DNA from: Planctomycetales bacterium
Lineage (GTDB): Bacteria > Planctomycetota > Planctomycetia > Pirellulales > UBA7805
Assembly: GCA_011772275.1 (NCBI GenBank)
Contig: WVZU01000116.1
Coordinates: 14,719 to 22,546 of the forward strand
Length of the DNA: 7,828 bases
Direction of reading: 5' to 3'
A program made the translations under genes and the position numbers. Under the pieces are notes generated by a model. That model worked only from the letters and a program-made list of their open reading frames with translations, was not told where the DNA came from and made no database searches. Numbering within the stretch: position 1 is the stretch's first letter; every line of letters starts with the position of its first letter. This document shows, in pieces, positions 5,936 through 7,828 of the stretch.

Positions 5936-7116
5936 CTTGGGACGAGCGGCAAGAGGTGCGGCGCATCTACCTGGACAACGCGGCAACTAGCTGGCCTAAA
6001 CCGGAAACGGTCTATGCGGCCAGCGATGCTTACCTGCGCCAATGTGGTGCCCCCGCCGGACGCAGCGCGTACCGCGACGCGGTCGAGGCCGAACGTTCGG
6101 TGGACGAGGTCCGACGCCGCATCGCCAGCCTGTTGGGCTGCGACGACGCAAGACGCATCATTTTTACGCTCAACGGCACCGATGCACTCAACCTCGCCAT
6201 CCACGGCCTGCTCGCTCAGCACGATCATGTCGTGACCACCGATGCCGAACATAACTCGGTGCTCCGCCCCCTGCGGTTCCTGGAAGAGACAGCCGGGGTG
6301 CAAGTCACCCGCGTGGGCTGCGATGCCAGCGGCAGGGTCTCGCCCGACGCCGTGGCCGCCGAGCTGCGACCCGACACGAAACTGGTGGCCGTCACCCACG
6401 CCTCCAACGTGACGGGCACCCTGCAGCCGATCGCCGCAATCGCCCAGGCCCTCCAGGGGCATCCCGCTCTTTTCCTGGTCGATGCCGCCCAAACGGTTGG
6501 TCATCTCCCCCTCTCGGTCCGCCAGCTGCAGGCCGATCTGCTGGCCGCGCCGGGCCACAAGGGACTGCTGGGTCCGTTGGGTACCGGGATTCTCTACGTG
6601 GGGCCCCGCGCCGATGCTCAGCTTCACAGCGTGCGACAGGGTGGCACCGGGACCGAAAGCCAACAAGATCGTCAGCCCGACACGTTGCCTCAACGTTTCG
6701 AAGCAGGAAACTTGAACGTCCCCGGGATCGTGGCCCTGGGGGCCGGCGTGGATTACCTTGTCCAACGCGGCGTGGAGGCCATTCGTCAGCACGAACTGTC
6801 GTTGGTGGAAAGGTTGAGCGTCGGGTTGGGGGCGATCGAGCAGGTTACGGTTTACGGGCCGGCCGATGTTTCCCAGCGGGTGGGACTGGTCAGCATCACG
6901 GCAAACGGACACGATTCCCAGCAACTGGCCGCCGCCCTGGATAGCGGCTATCGCATCCAGGTCCGTGCCGGCCTGCATTGTGCACCACGGATGCATCAAC
7001 GGCTGGGAACCATGCAAACTGGCGGCACCGTGCGATTCAGCGTGGGGCCCTTTAATGACCTCAACCAAATCGATATGGTGATTACGGCCGTACAGCAGAT
7101 CGTGACTGCCGGATGA
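5932..7116 (+). CDS. Cysteine desulfurase family protein (class V aminotransferase, PLP)
   Basis: A 394-residue PLP enzyme predicted to remove sulfur from cysteine as an enzyme-bound persulfide, releasing alanine. It shows Tyr-Leu-Asp-Asn-Ala-Ala-Thr-Ser-Trp-Pro-Lys-Pro at 13-24, Glu-His-Asn-Ser at 106-109 (His stacking on PLP), Ser-Asn-Val-Thr-Gly at 158-162, Val-Asp-Ala-Ala-Gln at 183-187, the PLP lysine Lys210 in Gly-His-Lys-Gly, Arg-Phe-Glu-Ala-Gly-Asn at 255-260 and Arg-Ala-Gly-Leu-His-Cys-Ala-Pro at 345-352, with Cys350 as the likely persulfide cysteine. The pattern fits the SufS-like subfamily modelled as TIGR01977 better than IscS. The ATG overlaps the moaA stop (ATGA), so translation is probably coupled. 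This position suggests it supplies sulfur to MoaD or to Fe-S clusters, but the partner is inferred. An in-frame opening from 5782 lies inside moaA and was discarded. No sufE, sufU or sulfur-transfer rhodanese is nearby. Confidence 0.9.
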   Translation: MTWDERQEVRRIYLDNAATSWPKPETVYAASDAYLRQCGAPAGRSAYRDAVEAERSVDEVRRRIASLLGCDDARRIIFTLNGTDALNLAIHGLLAQHDHVVTTDAEHNSVLRPLRFLEETAGVQVTRVGCDASGRVSPDAVAAELRPDTKLVAVTHASNVTGTLQPIAAIAQALQGHPALFLVDAAQTVGHLPLSVRQLQADLLAAPGHKGLLGPLGTGILYVGPRADAQLHSVRQGGTGTESQQDRQPDTLPQRFEAGNLNVPGIVALGAGVDYLVQRGVEAIRQHELSLVERLSVGLGAIEQVTVYGPADVSQRVGLVSITANGHDSQQLAAALDSGYRIQVRAGLHCAPRMHQRLGTMQTGGTVRFSVGPFNDLNQIDMVITAVQQIVTAG

Positions 7117-7145
7117 TCTGCCTCGGATTTTTTAGGCGAGCCTGA

Positions 7146-7565
7146 ATGATGTCGGATGCCCCCTGGTACAAGGATGGCCTGCAGTTCCAATGCACGCAAT
7201 GCGGCAACTGCTGCACCGGCGCGCCCGGCTATGTGTGGGTCAACAAGGCCGAAATCGAAACAATGGCTCAGCTGCTGAACATGGATGTCCCAACTTTCGA
7301 AGACCAATTCGTACGCACGATCGGCATTCGCAAAAGCCTGATCGAACTGGACAACTTCGACTGTGTTTTCTTTGATAACAAGTCCCGCAAATGCCAGGTC
7401 TACTCGGCCCGACCCCGACAGTGTCGCAGCTGGCCCTTCTGGGATTCCAATCTCCGCACCCCGGCAGACTGGCAACGAACCTGCCAGATCTGCCCCGGTA
7501 GCGGTACCGGGCCGCTCGTCCCCCTGGAACAAGTCCAGCAACAGGCCGCCGTCATCAAGATCTAA
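7146..7565 (+). CDS. YkgJ-family cysteine cluster protein (Cys-x2-Cys-x2-Cys-Cys)
   Basis: A 139-residue protein of the YkgJ type (PF03692-like), thought to bind a metal or Fe-S centre; its biochemical role is not settled. Cysteines are at 16, 19, 22 and 23 (Cys-Thr-Gln-Cys-Gly-Asn-Cys-Cys), then 73, 83, 93, 113 and 116. The segment Cys-x-Val-Tyr-x-x-Arg-Pro-x-x-Cys-Arg-x-Trp-Pro-Phe (83-98) is typical of the family. No signal peptide or membrane span is seen. ATG 7146 is preferred over ATG 7149 because AGG at 7134-7136 is then nine bases away; the site is weak. It lies 29 bases after the desulfurase gene with no terminator between, so it is probably the last gene of the moaA group. A role in cluster or sulfur handling beside the desulfurase is an inference from position only. 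Confidence 0.88.
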   Translation: MMSDAPWYKDGLQFQCTQCGNCCTGAPGYVWVNKAEIETMAQLLNMDVPTFEDQFVRTIGIRKSLIELDNFDCVFFDNKSRKCQVYSARPRQCRSWPFWDSNLRTPADWQRTCQICPGSGTGPLVPLEQVQQQAAVIKI

Positions 7566-7689
7566 ACCGCCCACCCGCCAGCTGGCTGGCAAAAATTCCA
7601 GCCCCCACCCCCCCTACCGTTCCACATCGGACCGGTCTGCGCGCCACCGGCCAAAAACGGAGACAGGTAACCGCCTGGGCCGCCGTACA

Positions 7690-7735
7690 TTTTTAGCCCG
7701 GCTGGATTGCCAATGAAATTCGGGCGGCTAGAAAA
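7690..7735. repeat. Inverted-repeat zone with two alternative pairings
   Basis: TTTTTAGCC (7690-7698) can pair with GGCTAGAAAA (7726-7735) with one bulged base, while GCCCG (7696-7700) can instead pair with CGGGC (7721-7725). The arms are about 25-30 bases apart. Starting in T's and ending in A's, it looks more like a small palindromic element than a terminator for the upstream gene. Confidence 0.35.
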
Positions 7736-7747
7736 TCGGGACGCCTC

Positions 7748-7812
7748 ACGGGGACGCACCACGGGGTCGAGAGTCTTTTTCGCCACTGGTCGCGCGTAAC
7801 GGGGTCGGGAGT
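7748..7812 (+). repeat. Short direct repeats ACGGGG(T/A)CG at the right edge
   Basis: ACGGGGTCGAGAGT (7761-7774) recurs as ACGGGGTCGGGAGT (7799-7812), 13 of 14 bases alike with a period of 38. A shorter relative, ACGGGGACG, is at 7748-7756, thirteen bases before the first. The downstream copy runs on into GAATGGCATTAAG. GGGGTC-type sequences like this are familiar to me as dispersed motifs near REP-associated tyrosine transposases, but the gene that would show this lies beyond the edge. Confidence 0.5.
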
Positions 7813-7828
7813 GAATGGCATTAAGATT

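Larger units (their letters stand above)
7566..7828. other. Downstream non-coding region up to the right edge
   Basis: 263 bases with no supported gene. Just after the ykgJ stop is a small hairpin, GCCAG (7577-7581) with CTGGC (7586-7590), followed by five A's rather than T's, so it is not a + strand Rho-independent terminator. Then come C-runs (7602-7614), an inverted-repeat zone at 7690-7735 and short direct repeats near the edge. A reverse-strand frame (7562-7786) gives a low-complexity Gly-rich product and is not called as a gene. Confidence 0.5.

Noticed and set aside
5920..7068. Long reverse-strand open frame of 382 codons opposite the desulfurase gene
   Set aside because: It mirrors a gene with clear catalytic motifs and high GC at third codon positions, which readily leaves the opposite strand open. 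Its translation shows no recognisable family.
7494..7511. CCCGGTA/TACCGGG hairpin with a GCGG loop near the end of ykgJ
   Set aside because: It lies inside coding sequence for Cys-Pro-Gly-Ser-Gly-Thr-Gly, where Gly/Pro codons easily yield such pairing, and no T-run follows.
7562..7786. Reverse-strand open frame of 74 codons after ykgJ
   Set aside because: The product is Gly/Pro-rich low-complexity sequence with no recognisable domain, and the frame runs through the repeat zones and C-runs, so it is best read as non-coding.
1..7828. CRISPR array, tRNA, rRNA, phage or toxin-antitoxin module
   Set aside because: No regularly spaced repeats, tRNA-like cloverleaf, rRNA core sequence, integrase, or small paired toxin-antitoxin genes were seen on either strand.

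Overview
The window is a GC-rich stretch (roughly 60% GC by eye) with every convincing gene on the + strand, packed so that stops and starts often overlap. Protein style and gene content suggest a member of the Planctomycetota (Pirellulales-like): a planctomycete-type membrane protein plus zinc-ribbon pair, a one-chain GlcD/GlpC flavin and iron-sulfur dehydrogenase, weak or absent Shine-Dalgarno sites before several genes, and small palindromic intergenic sequences. This placement rests on resemblance and was not checked by any search.

Layout. 1-892: the 3' end of a polytopic membrane protein, then (TGATG overlap) a small membrane protein whose second zinc ribbon is split by a membrane hairpin. 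893-1115: a 223-base gap with a 10-bp palindrome and a possible 48-codon ORF that has a good ribosome binding site. 1116-4082: a 988-residue FAD and Fe-S dehydrogenase of the D-lactate / glycolate / D-2-hydroxyglutarate type. Directly overlapping it are moaD (TTG start) and then moaE, the two subunits of molybdopterin synthase. 4763-4936: a 174-base spacer with nested, mutually exclusive inverted repeats. 4937-5935: moaA. A class V aminotransferase of the cysteine desulfurase type overlaps its end by ATGA, followed 29 bases later by a YkgJ-like protein with a Cys-x2-Cys-x2-Cys-Cys motif. 7566-7828: non-coding sequence with short direct repeats near the right edge.

How it fits together. MoaA makes the first intermediate of molybdenum cofactor synthesis from GTP. 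MoaD (carrying sulfur on its C-terminal Gly-Gly) and MoaE turn cyclic pyranopterin monophosphate into molybdopterin. The cysteine desulfurase is a plausible source of sulfur for MoaD, for the Fe-S clusters of MoaA, or for those of the large dehydrogenase. moaC, moeA, moeB, moaB and mogA are not in the window, so the pathway must be completed elsewhere. The link between the dehydrogenase and moaDE may be only positional, because that enzyme family uses FAD and Fe-S, not molybdenum.

No new defence, mobile or RNA-guided system is visible. The items most worth a second look are the structured moaE-moaA spacer, the C8 tract at the domain junction of the dehydrogenase, its altered cysteine-rich signatures, the split zinc ribbon, and the repeats at the right edge.
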